Positions 33,416 through 45,849 of a stretch of DNA of 64,000 bases are shown here, piece by piece. The notes under the pieces were generated by a model, which was not told the origin of the DNA, made no database searches, and saw only the letters and a list, made by a program, of their open reading frames with translations. Within the stretch, counting starts at the first letter, position 1. Each line of letters opens with the position of its first letter. Origin of the DNA: Atrichornis clamosus (taxonomy: Eukaryota; Chordata; Aves; Passeriformes; Menuridae); contig WBMZ01003346.1 in NCBI GenBank assembly GCA_013400975.1, positions 166,521 through 230,520 on the forward strand, read 5' to 3'. A program made the translations under genes and the position numbers.

Positions 33416-35539
33416 CCACACACTGAACTGTAATTTCCACTCCACAAATGTGTAATGCTGTTGGAAACTACCAAAATATCCTCTACCCACCAACACCTAA
33501 ACAGACTTGAGGATTTCTTCCAAAACAACTTTATTCCCTGACGCTCCAAGTGCACAGAAAACACACTGACCACAGTCCTGTGATAATTCCTGTGTACAAC
33601 TTTCTCCTGCAAAACTCCCTCATTCTTGGATAGGGCATTCACAGAGTCCTGATGACCATAAATGTTTGTGGGAAGCACCCTACAAATCACCCTACAAACT
33701 CCCCTCTTTGTGAAGAAAGGCATTTTTGGAAGATGCCCTCTGAGGAACTTTGTTAAGATATTGTAAGAGGTGGGTGATTGCTTTGTGTCAGTCTAGGGAA
33801 TGGAATCCATCCCCTCAACTCTGGGTCTGGTATTTACATTTGAGTTTGGTTCAGCTTCTTCCCTTGGAATGAAAGAATGTGCAGAAGGGTGGGCTGAAGA
33901 AATGTAGGCCTGAAACAGATAATTTGGTTGTGAAGAGAGGCCCCTGACAGCTGCTAAAGAAGAGATATTTGCGCTAGAAGAGTCCTGATGGCTTCCACAA
34001 GACCCAAACAGGCTTTAAATTATGTTACGAGTCCAAAAGCCACAAAAGCAATGCAGTATGGCAGAGCAAAGGAGATCAAAGGAGTCACCAGTGTCCTGGG
34101 TCTCAGAAGAATGCAAATGCATTTCTTGTTCTTTGTTGTGAACGTTTTGTGTTATTTGTGTTATTTTTTTCCTACTAAACCTGCCCTTTCTGTCTGAGGT
34201 TGGCCTGTGCCGTACTGAAAATTCCTTGAGGGAAGTTGTGTTCCTCGTTGGATTTGCTGTAAATTAGAAGAACAAAAGAACTATTTTGATGAACTTGCTC
34301 TCAATGGGATTTCCAGGCTCATTTGGGAAACAAAAAGAGATTGCAATAGTTTAGATCAGTGGGAGATAAGTGTCCAACTGTCAGAGCCTTCCTTTGAAGT
34401 GGGTTTTCCCTTGCCAGTGTTCACTACAATTGTAAGTTCAATTTAAAGGCAAAAGATGAAGTCTTGGCCTTTCTGAAGTTAATAAGAGTTTTATCACTGA
34501 CAACTCAGAGGCCAGGATTTCACCCAAGATGTTTGTACAGGCACTAACTTTAGCATCTTGTTGAGAGCCACATGAAATATTTATGTTGAGAAGTGAAACT
34601 GTATGAAACTGTATTGTTTTCTTGCATCTCATTCTGAACATGAAAATGACCCAGTCTCACCAGAAAATCACCACTCTTCTATGAAAATCATGTCATTTCA
34701 GTTGCAAGATACCTTATCCTGGTATGGTCAAACTGAGGGTTGCAATGTGTGATTTAAAGGCAATTACTACACATCTTCATGCAATTGATCTGATTTTTTT
34801 CCTCTTAGTTTTCATTTTGGTTTAGAAAAGCTTAATAATGAACAGTGGAGGTTTTCATGTAAACAGGAACATCTATTTCCTCCACAACTAAAATTTCAAT
34901 CTGTGGTTCCTTATATTTAAAGAAATATTTGTCAAATCCTGCCTTTGGAAGCCCAGGAATGCAGCTTCTCCTGAAAGTACTGAAGGTTCCATATTTCTGT
35001 ACTTTGCGCAAGTTGATCAGTCAATGGGTGCAAAGTCCTACAGAAAAAGTTCAGCTTTATTAAATGATCTGTAGAGAACCTCTGTCTAGTAACAAACCTA
35101 TCCAAGCTTCTGAAATGTGGGCAAACACAAACCTGGCATAAATCAAATTTTTTCAAGGCTTCTTCCCATTTTCCTCCCAGATAGAGACAAGATCCAAACA
35201 AGTGAAACCCGTGGAGGGAAGAAAGGTGGTAGGGAATGGGTCAGATAAATGAGGAGATGCTCACAGGGATCTGTTTGAAAAGAAACTGTGCAAATAAAAA
35301 GCCAGAGAATTTTTTCCTTGCTTGTCTCTTTGTCCCCTCCTCTTTTCAAACATCATCTCTTTTTTGTTTCATTTTATGCCTTTTAGTGTTTCAGTCTCCG
35401 GCTGCTGTGTTCAGTTTTTTCACCCTTCACACACCATCACATACTGCCTGCCTTTCTTTGACCACACTCTGTGTTGTAATAATAATAATAAAAAACTGGG
35501 CCTGATTTTAATTTGTGTAATGTTTTTGTTAAAAAAAAT
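33416..35539. other. Gene-free sequence with a small TAA repeat
   Basis: Ordinary to AT-rich unique sequence. A short (TAA)n run lies at about 35477-35491, and A-runs occur near 35530-35541. No repeat family or exon recognised. Confidence 0.48.
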
Positions 35540-35790
35540 AAAAACTCAACAGCCTAATTAGGAAACCCGTTAAATGGCTGCAATTCAAATATAATTCTAT
35601 TAAATTCTCCCTGTAAAGTTAATGTTACAGACTTTTTAACAGATGTTTTAATTAGACATTGTTATTAAAGGGAATACTGTAGAAATTAAAAGCAGGCCCT
35701 AAATGTGTTAACAAAGACACTTTTCTTGCATGGCATCGATGGTGGCAGAAACATTAGCAGAGAGATTTTGGCAGCAGGTCATGAAAAGGA
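35540..35790. promoter_or_regulatory. Strong candidate conserved noncoding element
   Basis: CAGCCTAATTAGG near 35551, CCCGTTAAATGGC near 35566, TATAATTCTATTAAATTC near 35591, AGTTAATGTTACAG near 35617, GTTTTAATTAGACATTG near 35645, AAATTAAAAGCAGGCCC near 35683, and GGCATCGATGGTGGC near 35734. It is continuous unique sequence with no frame. The palindromic CTAATTAG is a classic homeodomain dimer-type site. It is among the best conserved-element candidates. Confidence 0.48.
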
Positions 35791-38399
35791 AGAAAAAAAG
35801 ATGTGTTAAAGGGAAGATGCACTAAGAGATATGCACTGCTCAGCTACTCTGGGAGAGGGGCTCATTTCACATCCAGCACCACCTCGGGCCATTGCCTGAG
35901 CTGGAAGGGAGGTGGGGAAGATGCTTCAGCCCAGTGCTAATGGCACCGCTGAGGAGCACCCCGACCAGCACAGGCACTAATCGGGAAGAGGGGTTTGGCT
36001 GGGAGAAACTTGCAGCTTCAAAGATTTCCAAGGAAGCATCAGCCTTGCCAGTTTTCGAGGTTTCATCTGCTGTCTCCATGGTTTGGGGTGTTTTCTGATG
36101 ATGGCTGTTGGAAATGAGCAACAGCATAGGCACTGTGTTTGTGCAAGCTGGGTTTGCTCGGAGCTCCTCCTGCTGCAGGGGCTGGCTGGGATGGCCTGTG
36201 TTGCAGGCTTGGAAATGAGAGAATAAAATAACCCCACAACTGTATTTTTTGGGCAAGAAGGTTTAAACAAACTTCATGATAGGTTTAAGTGCACTACAAT
36301 AGGACCCTGACGAGGCATTTTCTGAGATATATGATACTAGGATTGAACAGCAGGTGAAAAAGGTGACAAACTGGTCAGGCTAAACAAGTCCCTTTTTGCT
36401 GGGAATCAGGAGGTGTGCAAGCCCACAGTTCCCCACTTCTGCTGGGCCAGGCCACCAAGAAGCCCAAGGCCAGCACAAGCAGTCCCTCTCCTCACCTAAT
36501 ACTGATGGCTGCTGCAGGGCAGTGTCATTTTGAGGGACTGCTGTCCTAACCTGGCCACCAATGCTCCCTCAGTGCCACAGTCTACTGGTCAGAGCCCTTC
36601 CAGAGAGTCATTCAAAGCAGAGAGCAGTAGATTTGATCAGCACAGAGGACAAGCAGGCAGTTGCTTGTCTTGTGTTGGATGCTGCGAGTCTCTGATATTA
36701 ATCTAGAGAGAATTGGTTTGGACCACAGGAAAAAGGGTATTTGGTCCTCAGGACGCTGCTTGACTTGATGCCTCTGTTCCAAAGCAGGATCAGCTCCACC
36801 TAAAACATTCTAGTAAACATGCACCAACCAGTTCTGTTACATCACTTCACTTACAGACTGTTTCTGATGTATTTATCTAGTTAATACTAGATCCTGTCTC
36901 CTTTCCCTGCAGGCACCTCCCACTCCTAATCTTCACAGCTCTTGAAGGAGTTGAGGAGAGCAGTTAGCACTGGGGGAGGTACCCTTTTTACAAATTTTTT
37001 CATGAGGACTCTGCTTTTGTTCTTTCTTCTTTATTCACACAGGAGTATAAACTGCATTTCTCTTTAAGTATCCATTTTATCTCGATGCAGTGAAAAATTA
37101 TACATCCCAGGGTTCAGTTTCCTGTAAAAGGTCACCTTTGTGCTGCCCAGCACCTCTGAAAGCGCGGGAGGGTTAAATCTGGGCTCTTCTGAGCAGTTTG
37201 GGGAAGACTGCAAGGAGCAAGGGATGGGCGACACTGACATACAAGTGTACTATGCCATCAAGGGCTTTAAGGCATCAAGCCCTAAAGGCAGAGCTTGGCT
37301 TTAATGTCACCACCAGTCCAAGGTGGGTCTTTAGGGTTTTTAGAACAAGAAACTTCTTACTAGCTGAAGAGATGGATATGGCATTTTAAGGGTTTTATCC
37401 CCCCGTCCCTTCCCCTTGTTTCTAGTAGGTGATGCTGGCCCTGGATCTATGGGCTAGAAAATGACAACTGTTCCTATCAGCTGTAGACGAGCTCTTTGGA
37501 GCACGTGGTAGGTGAGAAGGGAGAGCTACTGCAGCATGGTGAGGTTAGTCAAGAGAGAAAAGCACCAGAGGAATCTCTGAGTAGCACTGAACAGGCTCAT
37601 GCTGATCTGGCAATCAGCATAAGACAGTGGGACAGGGATGCAGACAGGGAGATGAGCTGTAAAAGCTGTGTGAGACAGGATAAACAATTCAAACCAATCT
37701 AAACCCTCCGATTTTTTTCCCTCAGTGAGAGAAACAACTTCTTCCTAGAACACTAGGAGTAAAACTGATAATCACAGCTCTGAACATCTTATCCCTGTCA
37801 CTGAAATCTCTGTTGTTGTTCACTCTGGGAAGAAGAATACGAGCCTGGGGAAAAAAGATGCCTGGAAAATCATGTTACAGTGATGCTATCATTGATATTA
37901 GTGAAAAGTGTCAGCCCTTGTTCCTTCTTCTATCTATAGATTCCATTCTTTCAGCCACATTTACTCATTTATAGACTGGTGACAGGCCAGACCCAGAGCA
38001 GGATTTCCTCAGAGCTCAGGGGTGTTGAACCTGCCTGCTGATACCTGCCAGTGACTGTGATGAGCCTCTCGCTCAGAATCTGCACAACTGCATCTTCGCA
38101 CATTCTCACTCTCATACATTTACAAGCTTTGTTTGCAATTTATTCTTCTTTGTTATCCCTTCCCTTTAGAGGCCTTTTGCTTAAACGCAGTGCAGGAACC
38201 AAATTAATGCAGGTAGTCAAATTTTAATGATCGCCTGAGTCGAACAGGAAAATCTTTCCTGTACAGCCATAAGGGTAAAAGAGAGAGGTGCAAACCCCCA
38301 CCAACAAAGAAAATGGGATAATTAACTGATGTGAAACCAATGTAAAAAACCAGAAACTAGAAAACAAATGAAAACCTGTACAGCAATTACTTCCAAAAA
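35791..38399. other. Gene-free sequence, no recognised feature
   Basis: Mixed composition. The part 38150-38250 (GCTTAAACGCAGTGCAGG, AAATTAATGCAGG, TTTTAATGATCGCC) could be a small conserved element. Frames of up to 129 codons lack domains. Confidence 0.45.
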
Positions 38400-38590
38400 G
38401 GTAATATTTTTGCAATTAAAGCCATCCTAAGAACTTTAGTTAATTATGTAGGTTTTCTTCTCTCTCTCTTCCCCCTCCCTCTTCTCTCTCTCTCTCCCCT
38501 TTATTAAAGTCCATCAGGGCTCATGATGTGTGGGAAAAGTGCTAACATTTGCAAATTGCTGGTTTATGATAAATGAATTGTGGAAACTCA
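38400..38590. promoter_or_regulatory. Weak candidate conserved element spanning a CT tract
   Basis: CAATTAAAGCC near 38413 and AGTTAATTATGTAGG near 38438 precede a polypyrimidine tract, and TTTATTAAAGTCCATC near 38500, TTTGCAAATTGC near 38548 and TGATAAATGAATTG near 38567 follow it. The AT-rich words on both sides are enhancer-like, and the CT tract may be an internal spacer. Confidence 0.33.
38459..38500. repeat. CT-rich polypyrimidine tract
   Basis: Forty bases of almost pure C/T on the + strand, mainly (TC)n with C-runs. Confidence 0.93.
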
Positions 38591-40739
38591 GCCCCTTGGT
38601 TGGGGCCTGGCTGGATTGCAAAGCACCAGCCTCTCCGGCTGCTGCAGCCCTGACCCCGACTTTACACCCATTGATCACAACTGGTGCATAGCCATGACCA
38701 CCAAATGCATACATTGTAGCTGGGGGACTTGCTTTTCCCATAGTATTTCATCATCGTTCCACACCACGAGCGCCACAGTAACCTTTGGCACCCCGTCCTG
38801 TAAGACTAATACCTGCAGGAGATTTCCCCTTGCCCCAGTGATCACTGCTTCCACTGCTCCATCTTTAAAAACCCCCCGTCATTAACCCAGATTTGATTTT
38901 CAAAAAATGCCCGTGGATTTCAGTAGTGCTGAGAAGGGAGGAAAGGGCTGAACGTGCTGGAAAATCAAACCCTAAATAATTTTAACATATTTCCAGCTAT
39001 AACTTTACAGCTTTCCCAGCACTTTCATTTTAGGCAGGAACTTAGAGCAACTTATCCAGATGTTGATCCCCGTGCTCCTTGAAGATGCAGCAGGAAAGAG
39101 AGAGATGTACATTTAAGGATCTCACAGGAGTGACAGGTCTCGTGTGCTCCCACAGTTGCCGGTCGTTCCGACTGCATGCCTGGAGCGCAGGAGTGCTCCA
39201 ACAGCTCAGAGCACAGTCTTGCTTGGGATTGCACAAACAGGGAAGGGAAACCCTCTGCCCCAGGTGAGGGAGGTGTGCAGTCAGCCAGGGATGCAGGAGA
39301 CACCTCGCAGGTAAGGAACAGGAGGTGCTGGTGGCTGCCTTGGCTGATGATTCAAACGGGATGTTACCTCTCTGCCACATTTCCTTGGGAGCTTTATGTT
39401 GATTTTAGGGACTATTTATGGTTTCAGGGAAAACATAACTGAAAGGAACACAGAGCTTGGCAGCTGCACGTCAGCCGAGATTCCTGCAAGGGGAAATTGT
39501 TTCCATTCACACTTCTGGGTCTGCAGGCAGGTCCTGATCCTGCCTTAATGAAAACAATTCCTCGAAAGTCAAGTGCCTTTTTCTGACTGGCACAGGGGTG
39601 TGCTGTTTTCTTGGCAGAATCTGGCAGATGATGCTGAGCACACGTAAGGAAGTGTGCACACGTGTGTGTCAGCTCTCTCTCTCTCTCACACACACACACA
39701 GAGAAAAGGGAGAGGCTCTCAGACCCAGCATCTGAGGAGAAACCCACCATCCATGAAAGAGTCTGGGTAAGAGACCAAAGTGTCCCAAAGAGACGCAGAG
39801 TAATAAAGTTATGGAGAGCTGGGAAATGTTGGTATTACTTTATTATAGTGTACTGAAGAGAGCTTGTGAGCCAGTGCTCTAAGGGTTGTATTCAATAAAA
39901 AAATAATACGTCTGGTTCCCACACATGGCCACTGAAGTACCAAAAATCAATTTTAGTCATTGAATTGGGCCCTAAGGTGCAGCAAAATGGGTAAGATTCA
40001 CAATGCATCAGCAAGGAAAAGATGTACAGTCTCTGGATGAGGAACGTTGCCCTGCTTCACTTCTAGTTTTGGGTCATGCAGCAGCAGGACTGACAGAGCA
40101 ACCCTCAGCTGCCCCATGGATTGCCCACAGACTCTGCTGACCCCTAGCTTTCTGGGAACAGCCTTCTGTCCTCTCCCCTGTGCTAAAACCCTCCCAAAAG
40201 TGGAGAATCTGGTGCAAAACCATCAGTGTTTGTGCAGTGGGCAAGTTGTGATGCAGTGGTTGCCCCTTGGGAAGCTGCAAAGGCTGCTTGGCACAAGCAC
40301 CAGTGGTTGCACCAGTAGTTTTAACTCAGTCGGGGAAGGGAACACCTTAAACACGTCTGTGACCAACCTGGAGAGGGATGTGTGGGGTCAGGCACATCCA
40401 CGGAGAGACCACCCCTGCACACCTTAGATGTGACTAATGTGGGGGTTTGGAAATTGGCTTCAAAATCAAATTTGAACGGAGAGGTGAAAAGCGTGCAAAG
40501 AGAGAAAGGCTGGGGAATGCCTGCCAGATCCGGCCGCCATTTTCCAGGCAGCTTGGTCGTGAATTCAGTGTGTGCACCAGCTCTCTCTTCTCTTTGTTAG
40601 TGCTCTGAAGCACAGTGTCTGAAGCAAAAGTTATTGAATTTTCACTAAACCCTTCCTACATGCAAAGGCTCTTTCTACTTTAATGTTCAAAAAAGTCCCA
40701 GTTGCAGCCACCGTCTCTAGCATGTGCCCATATCTTTTC
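38591..40739. other. Gene-free sequence, no recognised feature
   Basis: Ordinary composition with overlapping chance frames (up to 126 codons). It contains the compound microsatellite listed separately. Confidence 0.48.
39660..39702. repeat. Compound GT/CT/CA microsatellite
   Basis: ACGTGTGTGTC is followed by AG, a (CT)n run to about 39687 and (CA)n to about 39700. The left GT run and right CA run are complementary, giving a potential hairpin with the CT run as loop. Confidence 0.93.
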
Positions 40740-41455
40740 TCATTATAGGCTGAGGTCCAAAACCAATATGAATTAAATAAATATCCCACTGAGAGCTGTA
40801 CTTTTGAAAATGGCCTTATTGCAGTACAGATGTGTGCTATCTAAAACCAGCTTAAATGTTTTATTTTTTTTATATATATATATTTAAATTAAGAAAATAA
40901 AATAAAATCTAAATATTATCCTGGAAGGAAGTGTATGCACTGGTGGATGTTTGATTTTCATTTTTCTCCCAGCATGCTCTGTCCTTTCATCCTATAATGG
41001 TTCTTCTCTATTAATCCTTCTCAAACCCCACAGGTAGAGATGCTTATTGATAGAAGGCCAACGTGTATCTCAGTTTACAAAGGCATATTAAAGGATACAA
41101 GTAACATATTTCTCTTGATGTCTTCTTATTAATGCAATTCCACTCAGAACATTTTGGCATAAGAGGCATTGCCAGATGGAAGATAAAACTTCACTTTTAT
41201 GGGTATTTTAAGGAAGAAAACATTTGGTTTGCATCAGCTCTAAATGAATAATATTTATTGCCCTATGATTTGTATTTTATAAGCAGGATAACAGAAAGCA
41301 CTGTCAATTACTTAGTATTTTAACAAGGTTTTTTTGCAAAAAAAAAGGTCTGATAACAACAAGTCATTTAAAATGATCAAATGCCTTTAAAGCTAAACTG
41401 TAATAACCCAAAGTGATGGGTTGTTTACATAATAAAAATAAATAAACACTGACCA
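40740..41455. promoter_or_regulatory. Candidate conserved noncoding block
   Basis: About 700 bp, strongly AT-rich, without frames: TCATTATAGGCTGAGG near 40740, ATGAATTAAATAAATATCCC near 40768, GGCCTTATTGCAG near 40812, TCTATTAATCC near 41007, CTTATTAATGCAATTCC near 41124, CTAAATGAATAATATTTATTG near 41240, CAATTACTTAGTATTTTAAC near 41304 and TTACATAATAAAAATAAATAAAC near 41425. The middle (40861-40910) is TA/A-rich simple sequence, which weakens the call there. Confidence 0.4.
40861..40884. repeat. T-run and (TA)n tract
   Basis: A T-run passes into about seven TA dinucleotides and then TTTAAATT. An AAATAAAATAAAAT stretch follows. Confidence 0.93.
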
Positions 41456-43049
41456 CAGCTTGGCTGTATTTAACGATTCTGTCATTTGTTACCACAGATC
41501 TCAGCTCACAGCAGGCTTTGGGGAGCCCAGCGTGTCACCAGCACACACACATCAAACAGTTCGGGGCCCAGTGCACACCGTGGAGGAGGGATGGGGACTC
41601 TGGGGGCTGCTGCTGGGTGGGTTTGGGGGGAAACACAGTAAATCCTGCAAGTCTTATTTTCCCAGGACATCAGCAGGCCTCCTGAGCTTGGTAAGGCTGA
41701 TCCTGTGCTTACAAAGGATGGTCACCCTCTGATCTCTACCCGTCAATAATTCGATTATGTTCATCTCTCTCCTTTCATGAAGATAATAAAATTCCATGTT
41801 TTTTCTTCTTTTTCTTGTTTGCCTTGTGCTGCTGATCACGTTATTTGCTGCTTTTGCAGCCATTAGGTCTGCAGAAAGTGTCCAGTGGACCCAAATGTGT
41901 GGTCTTTCCCCTGCAGCAGAGCCACCTCCACTCCAGCACCAGGACCTGCCTGGAGCCTGGGGCTCCCAGGGGCTCCACCTCCCCTGCCCAGCACCAGGCT
42001 CACCTCTCTTGGATTTGGCACAGTGGTGTTTGCTTTGCAACACTAGACTGGTCCTGCAACAACACACAGTGGAAACGTTCTAAAAATTAAGGCTGAGGAA
42101 GTTAAAATGTTATTAATCTTTCAAAGGAAGGGGAAGAAGAAATAAGTTGATTTCAGATTAACTCCTGCTTTAACACCTGAGCACGCCTGACTTTGGCTGA
42201 TACCTGAGAGGACTTGAAGTTAAGCTCTCCAGAACTGATGTCCAGCTTGACTGTGGCCTGTCCTGGGTCACACAGGACCTGCTGAAGGGTCTGCAGTGAC
42301 ACCAGTGACAGCAGCACTGGGCAGGACTTCATTTCTGAGACCAGTTCTGCACAACCAAGTGTGGTCTAGTCTGCCAAGAGATTTTGGAAGGAGAAGGAGC
42401 TGCATTATAATTCTTTCTCCTCTTTTCTCACATAACTTGAGCCCTCTCTAGTCCTTTTCCATCACCCATTTCCGGTAATAACCAGATTTACAGATTTTCA
42501 GTACTTGGGACAGTAGTGAGAATGATGAAAACTCCATCCCTGTGAAGGTTTCTGTGAACTTTGAGATACCCTGAGAGAGCTGCTTTGATTGGAGCAAGAC
42601 TTTGGCAAGGTAACGAGGGAAAACATTCTCTTTTTCTGCTCTGTGGTGATAGAAATATTTGCAAACCAGTTCACATCCATGACAACCCCTTGCTATTTGT
42701 AGTCTGGCCTTGTGGAATCCCCATGCCAAGGAAGCAGCCTCTTTTTTCTCCTTGACATCACACCAGCAGACAGGGTATGAGGAAGTGCCAAATCTTGGAG
42801 TATTTTACGTATAAGCGTGAAAAATAATTGTCATGTTCCGCAGGTGAGCTGTCAGAGGTGCCCTGGTTCTGCTGGAAGTTTTCTCTGTCTGAGCAGGTAG
42901 GTGGATACTTGGCTTCCTGTTGAGAGGACGGCTTTTTCCCATTCCCTTCTGATCCAACATCAAGGGCTGGATGATGGTTCCCATTTCGGAGAGTGGAGAG
43001 AAAGCAAGAGGAGACCTCGAACACAGGCTGTGTTAAGGTTCTCTTGAAA
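41456..43049. other. Gene-free sequence, no recognised feature
   Basis: Mixed composition with overlapping frames of up to 137 codons on both strands. No domain, repeat family or RNA gene recognised. Confidence 0.48.
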
Positions 43050-43480
43050 TAACATCAGATTTACTCTGACATATTCCATGGGACTTAATATTGATTTTCA
43101 AATAATCCAGAATGCTGTTTTTAAAAACAATTATTGGCAAGGGGAGGCGTTGTTTTTGGAAGCTCTTGTATGTACAGTAAGGCTTTATTTCTGCTTGTTT
43201 TGAAGTGCGGCACGTCTTTTAAAAAATACTGTTCAGGAAACATCTGCTGTCAATTAAGGAGTAACACATTAAGGCATATTAAAGTGCACTCTTATTAGTG
43301 TTTCAGCAATAAAAAGAAAGGTTTTCTATTTGAATCATATGTTCTTTAACACATCTGCCAGCCATCTGAAACTTGCAAATATTCCTCAGTAAAAACATCT
43401 TCATAACTTTCTAAACACTTAGTAATTCATTGCACTCTGTTAAAAAAAATTCCCTTTGTGCACTGAGTTCAGGTGATTCT
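43050..43480. promoter_or_regulatory. Candidate conserved noncoding element
   Basis: GACTTAATATTGATTTTC near 43082, TCAAATAATCCAG near 43098, ACAATTATTGGC near 43128, GTCAATTAAGGAG near 43250, CACATTAAGGCATATTAAAG near 43266, CTTATTAGTGTTTCAGC near 43292 and TTAGTAATTCATTGC near 43420 in unique, frame-free sequence. Confidence 0.42.
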
Positions 43481-44065
43481 CAAACAGGTTATTGGGTTGA
43501 TGCTGATAATTTTAGATAAGGACAGGCACTGCAGATACTCAATCGAGACAGTCCCTTTAAACCAACAGGGAAAATAAACTTCCATTTTTTTCATTTTTAT
43601 AAAAATGGAAAAGCAGAAAGTTCTTCCATAGAGAAATCAGACTTTTCACAAAAAAAAAAAAATTGAGTTGGAAAAGAATAATTTGATTTGGAAAGAGGTT
43701 GTTGTGTGTTCGGCACACAGTAGTTTCTGTGCATTAAGCTCTGTTCAGAATATATTTCCCACGATACACTGTGGACTTTTGTTGTTTAGCAAAGTTGATG
43801 TGAGTCCTTGGCCAGATACATAATGAACATACAGGTCATGAGGGATCATCCTTATTTAAACTGCTTTTATTTCTGAGTGTAAACTATCCCAAGCGCTGTA
43901 AAGGTGCACGAGACTTGAAAGCTGAAGCCACTTGGTAAAAATGTTTGAAAATATCAATTCTCTGACACAGAAACTTATTTTTTACCAGTAGGACCATGAA
44001 GATGCCTCAATTACCTGTGAGCACAGGGGAGCATGGTAACAAATCCTGGGGTTTTGGCACCCGAA
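43481..44065. other. AT-rich gene-free sequence
   Basis: Contains an A-run at about 43650-43662 and otherwise unique AT-rich sequence that could continue the preceding block. No repeat family recognised. Confidence 0.4.
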
Positions 44066-44150
44066 GCTCTCTGAATCAGCTTGCTGTAAAATGAGGGTGA
44101 TAGGGCAGACCAAGAGCACATCATCCTCACCAGTCCTGTTGGATAAAAAT
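44066..44150 (+). mobile_element. Possible MIR-like SINE 3' relic
   Basis: CTCTCTGAATCAGCTTGC, TGTAAAATGAGGGTGATAGG and later ATCCTCACCAGTCCTGTTGG ATAAAAATG follow the order of the MIR 3' half as I recall it ('cctcagtttcctcatctgtaaaatggggataatag...ctcatagggttgttgtgaggattaaatg'). Similarity is limited to short words, so this is a weaker call than the relic at 2.85 kb. Confidence 0.35.
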
Positions 44151-45849
44151 GTAGACCCCACCTAGGCAGGTGTAAGTGTTGTTCTTGACATTGGGACGGG
44201 ATATAAAAGGTGGGATGTGGGATCCTGACACAGGGACATGATGTGAATGGTGCAACATGGGCTTTGCTGCACCCTTGGCCATTTCCCTGGGAAAGGCAGG
44301 CACCAGTGAGGTTTGGCTGCAGCAGGGCTTGAGGAAAATCCTGGGCTTGGTGTTTGTAGGCAGATAATTTTATCTCCTTATGCTACTGAAGTTGCTGCTG
44401 TTGGCTCCTTCAAGCAGGACTGTGCAAGGACTGAGGAACAGCATTGTTTGAAGAGACTCTTTGTTCCATCAAATACTGCTTATACTTGATCACCTTTTAA
44501 ATTCCTTGAGAAAAATTTCATCTGACTTTAAAGAAGGTGGGAGAGAATGCAAACCTGCCTGGGGAAGAATCAAGCATTTTTATTGCTTTCCTTGTGTTAG
44601 GAAACGCTTTAAATACAGATCCCAAAGATGGGAGAACACTGAAGTAGCTCATTCTCAGCTACTTGATTAATTTTCTTACTGATACCTTGGAAGTGATTGG
44701 TACTGCATGGGTCAAAGCACCAGCCAACATGCGAAGGAGATTTCCCATTTCTGCATTTTTAAGGAGCTGTTATAACTGGATGATGCAGCATCTAATGTTC
44801 AGTGATGGATACATCTGCTTGGCTAAACAACAGAAATCTGCCTAATTAGATGCTGTTTGAGACTGACCTGCTTCTGCCACCCCAGCACACAGATCTTCTC
44901 ACTGAGGGATGAGACACTTCTTCCCTAGAAAATCACAGACCAAACCTTGGTCATGCTGGCTTCTTACAGCAAAGGGATTGTTTATATTTTCCAGAGCTGC
45001 AGGGTAGGTTTGCTGGAGGTTCAAACTACAGAGGGGGGAGAAAAGGGAACGGTAACTTTCATTGAGAGCTCACATGCTCAATGCCATTTGCCCACTGGGC
45101 TTGCAAACTGCCTGCTCAGCTGCTGAGCAGAAAGCAAACCTAGGGACAAATGCAAAAAATCTGCTGGGCTTCTGAGCGGCTGGGAACTACCTGCTTCCTC
45201 AAGCATGGGAAGAAGTGTGCTGCTGACTTATGGCAAGGGAGCACCAGCTTCAAAACCTTCTGATCTTTCCACCGGTCCCTGTGGGATTTGGACTCCTGGG
45301 TCCTGTCCAGCGCTGGATTTCTTTCAAAGTGCTAAGGAGGAGCAATCAAACCTAGAAACAGAGGTAATGGATTCAGAGTGATTGGCTGGGGATCAGATTC
45401 AGAATAACATGTAACAGTAAGACATGGAGCTTTTGTGGGAAAAAAGGCCCCTAGTCATGTCTTGGGTGACTGTTTCTACTCTTCTGCAGAGACATGAGTG
45501 TTGTTTTCAGGCACATCTGATGGAAGGCACCTTTCCTAATGGACTCAGAAAAAACTTTGCTCCCTCATGGAGACACAGTGAAGAGACCCACATTGTCAAG
45601 TTCTTACACGGTGATGATGCTCTTCATTTTCAAGGTTTGCAGGCACCACTGTCACTTAACAAACCTTGAAGTCCCTGCTTGGAAGGCTTTGCCAGGAGTC
45701 AGCAGGCACTGCATTATTTCAGCTCTCCTTCAGCTGCCCTGCCAGTGATGAATACTGTTTAATTACAAAAGCAGAATTTCTGTCATTTCTCTCAGCATGG
45801 CTTCTATTGGGGAAGATTAAACATCAGCCAAACATTACTGAATTACCTT
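44151..45849. other. Gene-free sequence, no recognised feature
   Basis: Mixed composition with short chance frames. A fragment near 45285-45315 (GGACTCCTGGGTCCTGTCC) vaguely resembles an old tRNA-derived SINE, but is too short to call. Confidence 0.48.

Noticed and set aside
45285..45315. Possible tRNA-derived SINE fragment (GGACTCCTGGGTCCTGTCC)
   Set aside because: Too short, and the B-box-like core departs from consensus at key positions.
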